NCBI RefSeq assembly: GCF_000482545.1
Contig: NZ_KI519455.1
Coordinates: 1,797,247 to 1,861,246 of the forward strand
DNA from: Arthrobacter sp. 35W
Lineage (GTDB): Bacteria > Actinomycetota > Actinomycetes > Actinomycetales > Micrococcaceae
Length of the DNA stretch: 64,000 bases
Reading direction: 5' to 3'
The position numbers and the translations under genes were made by a program. Shown one piece after another: positions 26,473-36,838 of the stretch. Position 1 is the stretch's first letter. Each line of letters begins with the position of its first letter. A model generated the notes under the pieces. It was not told where the DNA came from. It did not search any database and was given only the letters and a program-made list of their open reading frames with translations.

Positions 26473-27395
26473 GCACTCAGACTTCCGTGGCCAGCAAGGC
26501 CGCGACGACGACGGCGGTCCTGCCGTCCCAGCCCCGGCGGCCCTTCGGCGTCTGGTTCAGGGACAAGGGGTGGCGCCACCTGGTGGGCGTGGTGGTGAGC
26601 CTCTTCGCCGTCTTCCCGCTGCTGTACGTGCTGTCGGCGGCACTGAACTCCAACGGCACCCTGGTGGGTTCAAATGCACTGTTCAGCCAGATCGACATCG
26701 GCAACTTCATCAAGCTCTTCGGCGACCCCGCCCGACCGTTTGGCCGCTGGTTCATCAACACCATGATCATCGGGCTGGTGACCAGCGCCGCCACAGTGTT
26801 CCTGGGCGCCATGGCGGCCTACGCGTTCTCGCGCATGCGGTTCAAGGGCCGCCGCGTGGGACTGCTCTCGCTGCTCCTGCTGCAGATGTTCCCCCAGCTG
26901 CTGGCCGTCGTCGCCATCTTCCTGCTGCTCAGCGGCATCTCCGAGGTTGTCCCGTGGCTGGGGCTGGGCAGCCAGCTCGGGCTGGTCATGGTCTATCTGG
27001 GCGGTGCCCTGGGCGTGAACACCTACCTGATGTACGGCTTCTTCAACACCATCCCACAGACCCTGGATGAGGCGGCCAAGATCGACGGCGCCAGCCACGT
27101 GCAGATCTTCTTCGGCATCATCCTGCGCCTGGTGACGCCGATTCTGGCCGTGGTGGGGCTGCTGGCGTTCATCGGGATTTCCAGTGAATTTGTCATTGCC
27201 AGCGTGGTGCTGACGGATCCTGACAGCCAGACTTTGGCCGTGGGGCTGTACTCCTTCGTGGCGGACACCCGTTCCAAGAACTGGGGCGTCTTTTCCGCCG
27301 GGGCCGTGCTGGCCGCCGTCCCAGTGATGGCACTGTTCCTGTTCCTGCAGCGTTACATAGTCAGCGGCCTGGTCCAGGGCGGCGTGAAGGGGTAA
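26469..27395 (+). CDS. malG: maltose ABC transporter permease MalG
   Basis: 308 residues and six membrane helices. The EAA loop TLDEAAKIDGASHVQIF (about 199-215) docks to the ATPase. The ATG overlaps the malF stop. Ends VSGLVQGGVKG, the usual MalG C-terminus that reaches toward the ATPase. No ATPase gene follows; the next gene is a GH13 enzyme 2 nt downstream, so transport must use an ATPase from elsewhere, probably the one at 34844-35926. Confidence 0.92.
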   Translation: MSTQTSVASKAATTTAVLPSQPRRPFGVWFRDKGWRHLVGVVVSLFAVFPLLYVLSAALNSNGTLVGSNALFSQIDIGNFIKLFGDPARPFGRWFINTMIIGLVTSAATVFLGAMAAYAFSRMRFKGRRVGLLSLLLLQMFPQLLAVVAIFLLLSGISEVVPWLGLGSQLGLVMVYLGGALGVNTYLMYGFFNTIPQTLDEAAKIDGASHVQIFFGIILRLVTPILAVVGLLAFIGISSEFVIASVVLTDPDSQTLAVGLYSFVADTRSKNWGVFSAGAVLAAVPVMALFLFLQRYIVSGLVQGGVKG

Positions 27396-27397
27396 AT

Positions 27398-29302
27398 ATG
27401 CTCGAAGCACAGCCACACCACGACGGATCGGCCCTCTATGTGGGGGAGGTTCCGCCGGCGCTCGCCGAACGGTCTCCCCTGCGCGTGCGGACCCCGCACG
27501 ACTGGCAGGAGGTCCAGCGGGTCTGGGTGCGCTCCGTCCAGGACGGCGAGCCGCGCTACGACGAGGCCGCACGCCTGGGCGACGCCGACGGCTGGACCTG
27601 GTGGGAGGCCACCATGCTGGTGGCCAACCCCGTGGCGAAGTACCGCTTCCTCTTTGAGACGGCCTCCGACGCCGGGCGCCCGGCCTATTGGTGGCTGAAC
27701 AGCGCCGGGCTGCACAACCGCGACGTCTCTGACTACGCGGACTTCCGGCTGGGTGTCTTTGCGCCGGTTCCGGACTGGGTGCCCCGCTCGGCGATGTACC
27801 AGATCTTCCCGGACCGCTTTGCACGCTCCGCCGGTGCAGATGCGCACACGCTGCCGGAGTGGGCCGTGCCCTGCGACTGGAACAGCACCGAGGTGCGCGG
27901 CCGCGGCGCGGGTGTGGCTGAGCAGTTCTACGGCGGGGACATCCCGGGCATCACCGCCAGGCTGGACCATCTGGCCGCGCTGGGGATGGACATCGTCTAC
28001 CTGACGCCCTTCTTCCCCGCGCACTCCAACCACCGCTACGACGCCTCCACCTTTGACAGTGTGGACCCGCTGCTGGGTGGGGACGAGGCACTGATCAAAC
28101 TGGTGGAGGCCGCCCATGCCCGCGGCATGAAGGTGGTGGGGGACCTCACGGCCAACCATTCGGGCAGCAGCCACGAGTGGTTCCAGCGTGCGCTCGCCGA
28201 TCCGTCCGCTCCGGAGACCGACTACTACTACTTCAGTCCGGACCACATGAGCTACGAATCGTGGTGGGGGATCCCCTCGCTGCCGAAGTTCAATTGGGCC
28301 TCGGCCGGGCTGCGGGAGGCCTTCGTCAGCGGCGAGGACTCGGTGGTGGCACGGTGGCTGAAGCCCCCATTCAACCTGGACGGCTGGCGGATCGACGTCG
28401 GCAACATGACCGGCCGGCTGGGCGCCCAGGACGTGAACCACGAGGTGGCCAAGCTGATCCGCGACAGGGTGGTGGAGATCAACCCCGATGCGCTGCTGCT
28501 GGGCGAATCCACCAGTGACGCCGCCCCGGACGTTGACGGCTCCGGCTGGCAGGGTGCCATGACATACTCCAACTTCACCAGGCCGCTGTGGCAGTGGCTC
28601 AGTGGCGAGGCTCCCGACGTCGACTTCTTCGGCACACCGCTGCGCGGGCCCAACCGGATCCCCGCCGAGGACTTCCTGGCCACGCACCGGGATCTGGCCA
28701 GCGCCTTCAGCTGGCAGGTGCGCTCGGCGAACATGAATGCGCTGAACACCCACGACACGGCCCGCGCCGCCAGCGTGATGCTGCCCGGCGGCCAACTGGT
28801 GGGGGCCGCGATGGCGTTCACCCTGCCGGGCATTCCGGTGGTCTTTGCCGGGGACGAGTTCGGCCTCGAGGGCGCCAACGGCGAATTCTCCCGCACACCG
28901 ATGCCGTGGAACGATCCATCGCGGATCATCACGGATCTGCGCGGGGCCTATGGTGAGCTGGCGGCCCTGCGGCATGGACATGCGGCCGCGACCGGCGGCG
29001 GGCTGCGCTGGCTCCATGCGGCCGGTGATGTGCTGGCCTACGTCCGCGAGAGTGCCGAGGGATCGCTGCTGGTGGTTGCCTCCCGGGCGGACTTCTCCGG
29101 ACTCGGATTTGATGCCCCGATTCTCCCTGCAGCAGCCCTGTCGGCGCTGGCCAGCGCTCCGCTGTTCGCCGCGGGGCAATGGACCTGGACGACGGCGTAC
29201 GGCGCGGCCGTGCTCTCGGGCACCGGCCCGGGCGCGTACATCTGGGAGCTGCCGGGCACTGTGGTCCCGAATGCCCCGTCGGAGGATGCGGCGGTCTCCT
29301 GA
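27398..29302 (+). CDS. GH13 maltodextrin glucosidase/neopullulanase-like enzyme
   Basis: 634 residues, cytoplasmic. The N-terminal beta domain (1-125), as in MalZ/neopullulanase-type enzymes, is followed by the barrel from SAMYQIFPDRF. Conserved acids: nucleophile Asp333 in GWRIDVGNM, acid/base Glu370 in LLLGEST, and Asp453 in LNTHDTAR. It is the last gene of malEFG-GH13, where it would shorten the dextrins the transporter imports. The ATG lies 2 nt after the malG stop, so translation is probably coupled. It differs from the divergent glucosidase, so the locus encodes two GH13 specificities. Confidence 0.9.
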   Translation: MLEAQPHHDGSALYVGEVPPALAERSPLRVRTPHDWQEVQRVWVRSVQDGEPRYDEAARLGDADGWTWWEATMLVANPVAKYRFLFETASDAGRPAYWWLNSAGLHNRDVSDYADFRLGVFAPVPDWVPRSAMYQIFPDRFARSAGADAHTLPEWAVPCDWNSTEVRGRGAGVAEQFYGGDIPGITARLDHLAALGMDIVYLTPFFPAHSNHRYDASTFDSVDPLLGGDEALIKLVEAAHARGMKVVGDLTANHSGSSHEWFQRALADPSAPETDYYYFSPDHMSYESWWGIPSLPKFNWASAGLREAFVSGEDSVVARWLKPPFNLDGWRIDVGNMTGRLGAQDVNHEVAKLIRDRVVEINPDALLLGESTSDAAPDVDGSGWQGAMTYSNFTRPLWQWLSGEAPDVDFFGTPLRGPNRIPAEDFLATHRDLASAFSWQVRSANMNALNTHDTARAASVMLPGGQLVGAAMAFTLPGIPVVFAGDEFGLEGANGEFSRTPMPWNDPSRIITDLRGAYGELAALRHGHAAATGGGLRWLHAAGDVLAYVRESAEGSLLVVASRADFSGLGFDAPILPAAALSALASAPLFAAGQWTWTTAYGAAVLSGTGPGAYIWELPGTVVPNAPSEDAAVS

Positions 29303-29390
29303 CGCGGACATGGTTTCTGTGGGTCACCGTCCGTTGCCTAGAATGATACCCAAGGGCCGGGGCAGCCTCCCGGCCGGCAGGAACAAATGG

Positions 29391-30794
29391 ATGGGACTGG
29401 CCATGGCGGCACGCACGGACAACGAGACGGCCTTCGTACGCGATCTGGGTGCACAGCTGCGCTCCGACCAGCTGAGCGTGGAGGCTGCGGTCCGCACGGC
29501 GTACGCCGTCGACCAGGGTCCGATCCTGGCCTACGCAGAGCCGGTGGCTGTCGTCTGGGCGGAATCCATTGCCGACGTCCAGACGGTGGTGCGCATCGCG
29601 GCCCGCCACGGCGTACCGATCATCGCGCGCGGCGCCGGCACCGGCGTGTCCGGCGGGGCCCATGCCACCGAGGGCAGCATTGTGCTGAGCCTGGAGCGGA
29701 TGAACACCATCCTTGAGCTCAACGCCGCGGACGAGGTGGCCCGCGTTGAACCCGGCGTGGTCAACGCAGATCTGAACACCGCAGCCGCCGAACACGGGTT
29801 GATGTACGCCCCGGACCCGGCCAGCTACAAGGTCTCCACCATCGGCGGCAACGTGGCCACCAATGCCGGCGGGCTGCGCTGCGCCAAATACGGCGTCACC
29901 CGCGATGCCGTGCTGGCCCTTGACGTGGTGCTGGCCGACGGCGAGTTGATCCACACCGGACACCGCACCTTCAAGGGTGTGGCCGGCTACGACCTGACCA
30001 GCCTGTTCGTGGGCTCCGAGGGAACCTTGGGCATCGTCGTCGGCATCACCGTGCGGCTGAAGTACCTGCCTACCGACATCCGCACGCTCGCGGTGTTCTT
30101 CCCCACGGTGCAGTCCGCCGCCGAGGGCGTGCTGGCCCTGGGCCGGGCCCGCGTGCAGCCGAGCATCCTGGAACTGCTGGATGGCCCGTCGCTGCAGGAA
30201 CTGGACCTCCGCAACGGATCCGATCTGGCCAGCCGCGGCACGGCGCTCCTGCTGGCCCAGTTCGACGGCTTGGCCGCCGCCCAGGAAGTGGAAATCGCCA
30301 TTGCGGCCCTGACGGCGCTGGGCGGGCGGGCCAGCCAGGAAGATCCGGACGAGGCCAACCGGCTGATGGACCTTCGCCGCCACAGCCGTGGCATGGACGT
30401 TGACTCGGAGATCACGGTGGGGGAGGACGTGGCGGTGCCGCGCTCGCAGCTGGTCCACTACGTCACGGCACTGGAAGAGATGGCCGTCCGCCACGGCGTG
30501 GGGGTACGGGTCATCGCCCATGCGGGGGACGGCAATCTGCACCCGACCTTCCATGTCGCCGAGCACACGGAGGAATCCGTTGCCGCTTTGGGCCGCGCGC
30601 TGGACGAATCGATCGACAAGGCGCTGGCCCTTGGCGGGACCATCACCGGCGAACACGGGGTGGGCCAGTACAAGCTCCGCTGGCTGGGGCTGGAGCAGAA
30701 CGAGGACCTGCTGGAGCTCCAGCGCGGCATCAAAAACTACTTTGATCCGGCCAACATCCTCAACCCGGGCAAGGCCATTCCGGCGCGCCGGTAA
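29391..30794 (+). CDS. FAD-linked oxidase (GlcD / D-lactate dehydrogenase type)
   Basis: 467 residues. PCMH-type FAD-binding domain with VPIIARGAGTGVSGG, the family motif DPASYKVSTIGGNVATNAGGL and FVGSEGTLGIV. The C-terminal FAD-oxidase domain holds RVIAHAGDGNLHPTF and TGEHGVGQYK. Family members oxidise glycolate, D-lactate or other 2-hydroxy acids to 2-keto acids. Start at the ATG with AGGA 9 nt upstream; ATG 29403 is an alternative. It stands alone, without the GlcEF or Fe-S partner genes, so it fits the single-subunit D-2-hydroxyacid dehydrogenases. Confidence 0.9.
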   Translation: MGLAMAARTDNETAFVRDLGAQLRSDQLSVEAAVRTAYAVDQGPILAYAEPVAVVWAESIADVQTVVRIAARHGVPIIARGAGTGVSGGAHATEGSIVLSLERMNTILELNAADEVARVEPGVVNADLNTAAAEHGLMYAPDPASYKVSTIGGNVATNAGGLRCAKYGVTRDAVLALDVVLADGELIHTGHRTFKGVAGYDLTSLFVGSEGTLGIVVGITVRLKYLPTDIRTLAVFFPTVQSAAEGVLALGRARVQPSILELLDGPSLQELDLRNGSDLASRGTALLLAQFDGLAAAQEVEIAIAALTALGGRASQEDPDEANRLMDLRRHSRGMDVDSEITVGEDVAVPRSQLVHYVTALEEMAVRHGVGVRVIAHAGDGNLHPTFHVAEHTEESVAALGRALDESIDKALALGGTITGEHGVGQYKLRWLGLEQNEDLLELQRGIKNYFDPANILNPGKAIPARR

Positions 30795-30885
30795 TTTGCA
30801 TTAATCCGGCGGCCACGGCAGGATGCCACGGGGGGATGAGTTTGCCGTCCGCCGGGCGGGTGTCCGCCAATCTTCGGAGTTTTGC

Positions 30886-31422
30886 TTGAAAACGCGTATT
30901 CGCACCATTGCCGCCACGGCCCTTTCCGCCCTTGCGATCGGCCTGCTGGGCACCGTGGGCACCTTGACGGCCTCCACCGCCGCGCACGCCGTGGAGCTGC
31001 CGTCTCCTCCCGTTGAGCTCCCCAGCAAGCCTGAGAAGACGGTGGAGCCGGCGCCCCAGCCGACGGTTGTCCCGACGGCGACTGCGCCGCCCGCAGCTAC
31101 GAAGGCGCCTGAGGCTCCGGCCCCGGCCGTCCAGACCCAGCGGGCCCCCGCCGTCGTCGAATCCGAGCCCGCCGACGAGCCGACGGCAACCGCCACGGCC
31201 TCCGAGAGCGCCTGGCCCACCTACACAGCAACGGCGACGGCGACGTCCACGGCCAGCATCTCGAAGGCGGCGGTGAAGCCGGAGGCCAACCTGGCCGATG
31301 CGCAGCCGGCGTCCACCGGCGGCAGTGTGATGACCTGGCTTATGGTCTTCTTTTCCGCCCTGGTGGTGGCCGGCGGTATGTACACGGTGTACGCCCTCAA
31401 CAAGGAAAGCGGTCGACACTAG
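30886..31422 (+). CDS. secreted Pro/Thr/Ala-rich protein with C-terminal membrane anchor
   Basis: 178 residues from a TTG start with CGGAG at 8 nt. Signal peptide RTIAATALSALAIGLLG ... AHA with probable cleavage after AHA. The mature part is a low-complexity Pro/Ala/Thr/Val region (PAPQPTVVPTATAPPA, TATATASES), then a C-terminal hydrophobic helix (GGSVMTWLMVFFSALVVAGG) and a short basic tail. No LPXTG motif is present. No enzyme domain; probably a cell-wall-spanning stalk. Function unknown. Confidence 0.72.
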   Translation: MKTRIRTIAATALSALAIGLLGTVGTLTASTAAHAVELPSPPVELPSKPEKTVEPAPQPTVVPTATAPPAATKAPEAPAPAVQTQRAPAVVESEPADEPTATATASESAWPTYTATATATSTASISKAAVKPEANLADAQPASTGGSVMTWLMVFFSALVVAGGMYTVYALNKESGRH

Positions 31423-31637
31423 GGTCCCCGGCCGTGGGCCCAGGCACGACCAGCGGACTTCGACGGCGTCGATGGCCGCTTCCGCCCGACACGGAATGAA
31501 CGCCTGAATTCCCCCAACAACCCGTCCCGCATCCCGCGGTCGCTGCCTGATATCTGCATGCTTTCAGGCTGAATAATGTTGCATGACTGAATATTCAGGG
31601 TACCAAAGGTGATCCAAGTCCTATAGGCTCCTACCGC

Positions 31638-31649
31638 TGATACGTTTCA
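31638..31649. promoter_or_regulatory. LacI-type operator candidate
   Basis: TGATACGTTTCA is palindromic around ACGT apart from one base pair. It lies 24 bp before the exported glycosidase gene, so a LacI-family protein encoded elsewhere may control that gene. Confidence 0.45.
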
Positions 31650-31672
31650 ATCAATCATGTGGAGGACGATCG

Positions 31673-33283
31673 ATGAAGATCACACGACGAAGTATTCTGG
31701 CCGGCGCGGCTGCTATCGGAGCCGTCGCGGCCGTGGGGACGTCAACGTCGCCGGCTGTGGCGGCCCCGTCGGCGGTGCCCGCGGACAAGCCTGTGAAGCA
31801 GCCCGGGACGGTTGAACAATGGGGTCTCTATGAGATCGTGCTCAAGGGCCCGGAGAAGGGCAACAGCAACCCGTTCGTCGATGTAACACTCGCTGCGGTG
31901 TTCCAGGGAGCGGGACAGGCGATCACGGTGCCCGGCTTCTATGATGGCAACTCGACCTACCGCGTCCGCTTCTCACCGCCGCAGGCCGGCGAGTGGACGT
32001 GGAAGATTGAGAGCAACCTGCCGCCGCTTCGCGACTCAGGCCGCGTTACGGTGGTAGCGCCGTCCGCCGGAAACCACGGCCCGGTGCAGGTTGTGCCGGG
32101 TGGGTACCACTTCGCCTATGCCGACGGCTCGCCATACCGCCAGATTGGCACGACGTCCTACTCGTGGGCGCTTCAATCGGATGAAAAGTGCGCCCTGACT
32201 CTGGACACCCTGAGCAAGGCACCCTTCAACAAGATGCGGATGCTGGTTTTCCCCAATGTCCCCTCCGCCGTGACCGATCCGTTTGTGCGCACGGGGCCGG
32301 GCCCGAAGGATTGGGACCCGACGCGCTTCAACCCCGAGTACTTCACCCGTTACGAAGACCGGATTGCACGGCTCCTGGAACTCGGAATCCAGGCCGACGT
32401 CATCCTGTACCACCCGTACGATTCGACCCGCGGCTACTCCGATATGAAGCGCGCCGACGACGAGCGCTACGTGCGCTACATTGCCGCCCGGTTCGGCGCC
32501 TACCGCAATGTGTGGTGGTCCATGGCGAACGAGTATGACGGGGTCAAGACCAAGACCCTTGCCGACTGGGACTATCTGTTCCCGGTTCTCCAGGCGGCAG
32601 ATCCGCACAACAGGCTGCGCTCGATGCACAACAAGAACATCTACTACGATGCCCGCAAGCCCTGGATCACGCATGCCAGCATCCAGAACCCAGGAGCTGC
32701 GCTGGACGTCATCCGGGCCCAACTGCACCGCGAGTTCGCACTCAAGCCCGTCATTTTCGACGAAGTGGGCTACGAGGGCAACATCAGCCAGCGCTGGGGC
32801 AAATTCACTGGCGAACAGATCACCCAGCGGTTCTGGAACTCCTTCGTCGGTGGCACGTACTGCGGGCATGGTGAGACGCACAACCCCGAGAAAAACCCCA
32901 GCACCTCCTGGCTCGGGCAGGGTGGCACCCTCAACGGCACCAGCGCACCGCGGCTTGCGTTCCTCAAACAGATCATGGACGACGGCCCGGCTCCCGGGAT
33001 CGACGCGCTCCAGCCGTGGTGGAACTACGACACCGGCGGAGTCGACAGCCAGTACTACATCCACTATTTCGGGGAGGACGCGCCAACCGCGTGGGATGTC
33101 CTGCTGCCCAACGGTGCACCGCAGACCTATCGGGCCGACCTCATCGACACCTGGAACATGACCATCACCCCGGCCGGTACGTTCACCATGGCCAAGACAG
33201 ACGCCGGCGCCCAGGATCCCGCGCGGCCGACCGTCGCACTTCCGGGCAAGCCCTGGATGGCTGTGCGGTTCACCAGGGTCTAG
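31673..33283 (+). CDS. Tat-exported apiosidase-like glycoside hydrolase (DUF5060/DUF4038)
   Basis: 536 residues. Twin-arginine signal (ITRRSILAGAAAIGAV...AVAAP). DUF5060-like beta domain at about 40-125 (QWGLYEIVLKGPEKGN, FSPPQAGEWTWKI), then a (beta/alpha)8 DUF4038 domain beginning YHFAYADGSPYRQIGTTSYSW. Candidate catalytic acids are Glu287 (WWSMANEYD) and Glu364 (PVIFDEVGYEG), placed as in clan GH-A. A C-terminal beta domain closes the protein (DUF5605-type). It would release sugar from plant or microbial glycans outside the cell. ATG with GGAGGA. The exact substrate (apiosyl, arabinosyl or other) is not readable. Confidence 0.85.
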   Translation: MKITRRSILAGAAAIGAVAAVGTSTSPAVAAPSAVPADKPVKQPGTVEQWGLYEIVLKGPEKGNSNPFVDVTLAAVFQGAGQAITVPGFYDGNSTYRVRFSPPQAGEWTWKIESNLPPLRDSGRVTVVAPSAGNHGPVQVVPGGYHFAYADGSPYRQIGTTSYSWALQSDEKCALTLDTLSKAPFNKMRMLVFPNVPSAVTDPFVRTGPGPKDWDPTRFNPEYFTRYEDRIARLLELGIQADVILYHPYDSTRGYSDMKRADDERYVRYIAARFGAYRNVWWSMANEYDGVKTKTLADWDYLFPVLQAADPHNRLRSMHNKNIYYDARKPWITHASIQNPGAALDVIRAQLHREFALKPVIFDEVGYEGNISQRWGKFTGEQITQRFWNSFVGGTYCGHGETHNPEKNPSTSWLGQGGTLNGTSAPRLAFLKQIMDDGPAPGIDALQPWWNYDTGGVDSQYYIHYFGEDAPTAWDVLLPNGAPQTYRADLIDTWNMTITPAGTFTMAKTDAGAQDPARPTVALPGKPWMAVRFTRV

Positions 33284-33296
33284 ACAAGGAAGGCGG

Positions 33297-33341
33297 CCGG
33301 CCTGGGGTGCCGCTCCCGTCGGGAGCGGCACCCCAGGCCGG
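33297..33341. terminator. bidirectional hairpin between convergent genes
   Basis: Perfect 21-bp stem (CCGGCCTGGGGTGCCGCTCCC and complement) with a 3-nt loop, 14 bp after the glycosidase stop and 7 bp before the stop of the convergent DUF4032 gene. No clear T-run on either side. Confidence 0.7.
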
Positions 33342-33347
33342 GAGCGG

Positions 33348-34721
33348 CTAGTCGTCCTCGGAGTTGGTGAGGACCCCACCTTCGAGCATTGCCATGGTGG
33401 CGGTGTCGGCGGTGAGCATGATGGCGGCCTCGTCACGGCGGTGGCGCAGGATGGTGTCGATGTAGCTCTGCAGCGCCTCGGACAGCGGCGTATTGCGGTC
33501 CTGGGCCTGCGACATGTACCAGCGGTGCTCCAACACCTCGTGGACCACCTCGGCCGGCTCCAGCTTGCCGCCGAGCTCGCGCGGGATGGCCCTGACGATG
33601 GGTTCGAAGATGGAGCTGACCCAGCCGTGGGCACTGATCTCTTCATCCTGGTCCGGGTCCGTGTCGGCCCGGAACGAGTCCATCTCATTGAGCAGGCGCC
33701 GGGCCTGGTTTTCCTGGGCGTCGATGCCCGTCAGGCGCAGCAGGCGGCGCTGGTGGTGGCCGGCGTCGACCACCTTGGGCTGGAGCTGGATGGTGGCGCC
33801 GTCGGGGGTGGTCTTGATGGCGTACTCCTCGACATCGAAGCCCAGCTCATTCAGGCGGCGGATGCGCGCACCCACGCGCCAGCGCTCGCCCAGTTCGAAG
33901 GACTCCTTCTCGGTGAGTTCCTTCCACAGCCGGCGGTAGCTCTCCATGATGAGCTCGCTGGTGGCCACGGGGTCCACCTTCTCCTCGATCAGACCGCCCT
34001 CCAGCAGATCCATCAGCTCGCCGGCGATGTTGACGCGGGCGATCTCCAGATCATATTCGCGCTGCCCCGTGGACAGGTCCGGGTACAGCTCACCGGTTTC
34101 GGCGTCCACCAGATAGGCGGCGAAGGCGCCGGCATCGCGGCGGAAGAGCGTGTTGGAGAGCGAGACGTCGCCCCAGTAGAAGCCGATCAGGTGCAGGCGC
34201 ACCAGCAGCAGTGCCTGGGCATCGATCAGGCGGGTCAGGGTGTCGCGGCGCAGCTTCTGTGAAAAGAGGGCGCGGTAGGGAAGCGAGAACTTCAGGTGCC
34301 GGGTGACAAGCACCGGGTCCAGCGGGGCGCCCGACGGCGTGGTGCGGCCGGTGATGACTGCCACCGGTTCCACGCAGGGGACGTCGAGCCGGGCCAGTTT
34401 GCGGAGCATGTGGTACTCGTGGCGGGCCACGTGCTCGGAGGTTTCCTTGATGGCGATGACCGAGCCGTCCAGGTGGGCGAAGCGCACCACGTGGCGGGAG
34501 ATGCCGCGGGGGAGGGCGGCCAGGTTCTCGGCCGGCCAGTCCTCCAGCTTGATGTGCCAGGGCAGATCCAGCAGTCCGGGGTCAGTGGAGGCCGCCGTAA
34601 TGTTCAACGAGCCAAGCACCGACGCCGGCACGGTGGGGGTGCTGCCGGTGCGCGGCAGCTTGCCGTGCTGGTCGAAATCTGTGGGCTCGTCGGTCCACTG
34701 GGCGCCGCTGGATTCAGTCAT
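33348..34721 (-). CDS. DUF4032 protein with kinase-like fold
   Basis: 457 residues. The N-terminal ~220 residues have the order of a protein/LPS-kinase-like fold: Lys92 in GSVIAIKET, a Glu-bearing helix EYHMLRKL, a catalytic-loop-like HLIGFYWGDVSLSN (Asp185, Asn190) and a metal-binding-like YLVDAETGE (Asp206). The C-terminal half is the DUF4032 domain, known mainly from actinobacteria. The phosphate acceptor is unknown. It converges on the exported glycosidase gene and lies downstream of the sugar ABC ATPase on the same strand, 122 bp apart with a terminator between. Confidence 0.8.
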   Translation of the reverse strand: MTESSGAQWTDEPTDFDQHGKLPRTGSTPTVPASVLGSLNITAASTDPGLLDLPWHIKLEDWPAENLAALPRGISRHVVRFAHLDGSVIAIKETSEHVARHEYHMLRKLARLDVPCVEPVAVITGRTTPSGAPLDPVLVTRHLKFSLPYRALFSQKLRRDTLTRLIDAQALLLVRLHLIGFYWGDVSLSNTLFRRDAGAFAAYLVDAETGELYPDLSTGQREYDLEIARVNIAGELMDLLEGGLIEEKVDPVATSELIMESYRRLWKELTEKESFELGERWRVGARIRRLNELGFDVEEYAIKTTPDGATIQLQPKVVDAGHHQRRLLRLTGIDAQENQARRLLNEMDSFRADTDPDQDEEISAHGWVSSIFEPIVRAIPRELGGKLEPAEVVHEVLEHRWYMSQAQDRNTPLSEALQSYIDTILRHRRDEAAIMLTADTATMAMLEGGVLTNSEDD

Positions 34722-34773
34722 GGCTCAATTCTTCTCTATAAATCGTGTCGAAACGTTCCGGCCCGGAAAGCAG

Positions 34774-34828
34774 AAAACGCGGGCGGCCCGCCCGGCCCAG
34801 GGACACTGGACCGGGAAAGCCACCCGCG
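34774..34828 (-). terminator. terminator after the ABC ATPase gene
   Basis: On the minus strand CGCGGGTGGC ... GCCGCCCGCG, with an inner stem CCCGGTCCAG / CTGGGCCGGG, is followed by TTTTCTGCTTT. Confidence 0.7.
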
Positions 34829-34843
34829 CTTGTCTTGTGTGGA

Positions 34844-35926
<1,083 letters not shown>

Positions 35927-36083
35927 AGTTATTCAGTCCCTTCATCGGCAGGTACGTGCCGAACGATCCGTAGTGAATGGTGAGTATTCAGTTTTTCATT
36001 GGCGGTTAAGCCAACGAGTATGAGTATGACATACGCCACGGTGTGCTCCGTCACATTTCACCCCCGCGTCCATCATACGGACG

Positions 36084-36767
36084 CTATTCGGGCGGAAGGA
36101 CGCCCACCAGCCGGGCAACTGTTGGTTCGCGGCCCAGCTCAACGTGGGCGTAGGCCAGCGCCGCGGCCAGGTCCGGCTTGCCCGCGGCGATGGCCTCGCA
36201 CAGGGCGCGGTGCTCGGTGTACTGGGCCTGCGGGTCGCGTTCGCTGGTCAGGGCGAACAGGCGCCGCAGCCGCCCGAGCAGCGGGCGCATGGTGGTCTCC
36301 AGCAGGGAACTGCCACTCATCGCGATGATCTCCGCATGGAAGGCGGTGTTGCATTCGGCGATCCGCGGCACATCGTTGGCGTCGGTGGCAGCGCCGCCCT
36401 GCACCACCAGTTCCGCCATGCGGTCCGCAGGGGATCCGTCGGCAACGGCCTCGGCGGCCTTGCGGGCGGCAAAGACCTCCAGATTGAGCCGGAGGTCGAA
36501 GAGCTCGCCGACGTCCTTCAGGGTGAAGGCGCGGACGACGGCGCCGCGGCGCGGGTAGGTGGTGATGTAGCCGTCGACCTCCAGCTGGGGCAGCGCCTCG
36601 CGGATGGGGACGCGCGACACCGACAGGTCCTCGGAGATTTCACGTTCCCGCAGCCGGTGCCCCGGAGGGTATTCGCCGCTGATGATCTTCCCGCTGATCC
36701 GCAGGTATGTCTGGGCCGCCAGCGAACTCTGAAGGTCGCCGTCGGACTCGGTGCCGTGATGGTCCAT
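36084..36767 (-). CDS. GntR/FCD-family regulator of the amidohydrolase cluster
   Basis: 227 residues. N-terminal winged helix (YLRISGKIISGEYPPGHRLREREISEDLSVSRVPIREAL) and an all-helical FCD effector domain with likely metal/ligand His and Asp residues (FDLRLNLEVFAARKAAEA, ECNTAFHAEIIAMSG, TEHRALCEAI). Start at the ATG with GAGGAAACC just upstream; a TTG 7 codons earlier is less likely. It lies 71 bp after the amidohydrolase gene on the same strand. Its likely sites are the TTTGGTATnCCAAA-like palindromes at 38359, 38433, 40959 and 41021, since FCD regulators favour such short dyads. Confidence 0.87.
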   Translation of the reverse strand: MDHHGTESDGDLQSSLAAQTYLRISGKIISGEYPPGHRLREREISEDLSVSRVPIREALPQLEVDGYITTYPRRGAVVRAFTLKDVGELFDLRLNLEVFAARKAAEAVADGSPADRMAELVVQGGAATDANDVPRIAECNTAFHAEIIAMSGSSLLETTMRPLLGRLRRLFALTSERDPQAQYTEHRALCEAIAAGKPDLAAALAYAHVELGREPTVARLVGVLPPE

Positions 36768-36838
36768 GGATGGTTTCCTCCGCTGCAAATGGGTGGCCGT
36801 GCGATTGCCAGCATAAGGGCACCGGCGCGCGGGTGGGG

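Noticed and set aside
27353-30656. Long antisense frames opposite the GH13 enzyme and the FAD oxidase
   Set aside because: Mirror of strongly biased third positions in the real genes; composition without domains.
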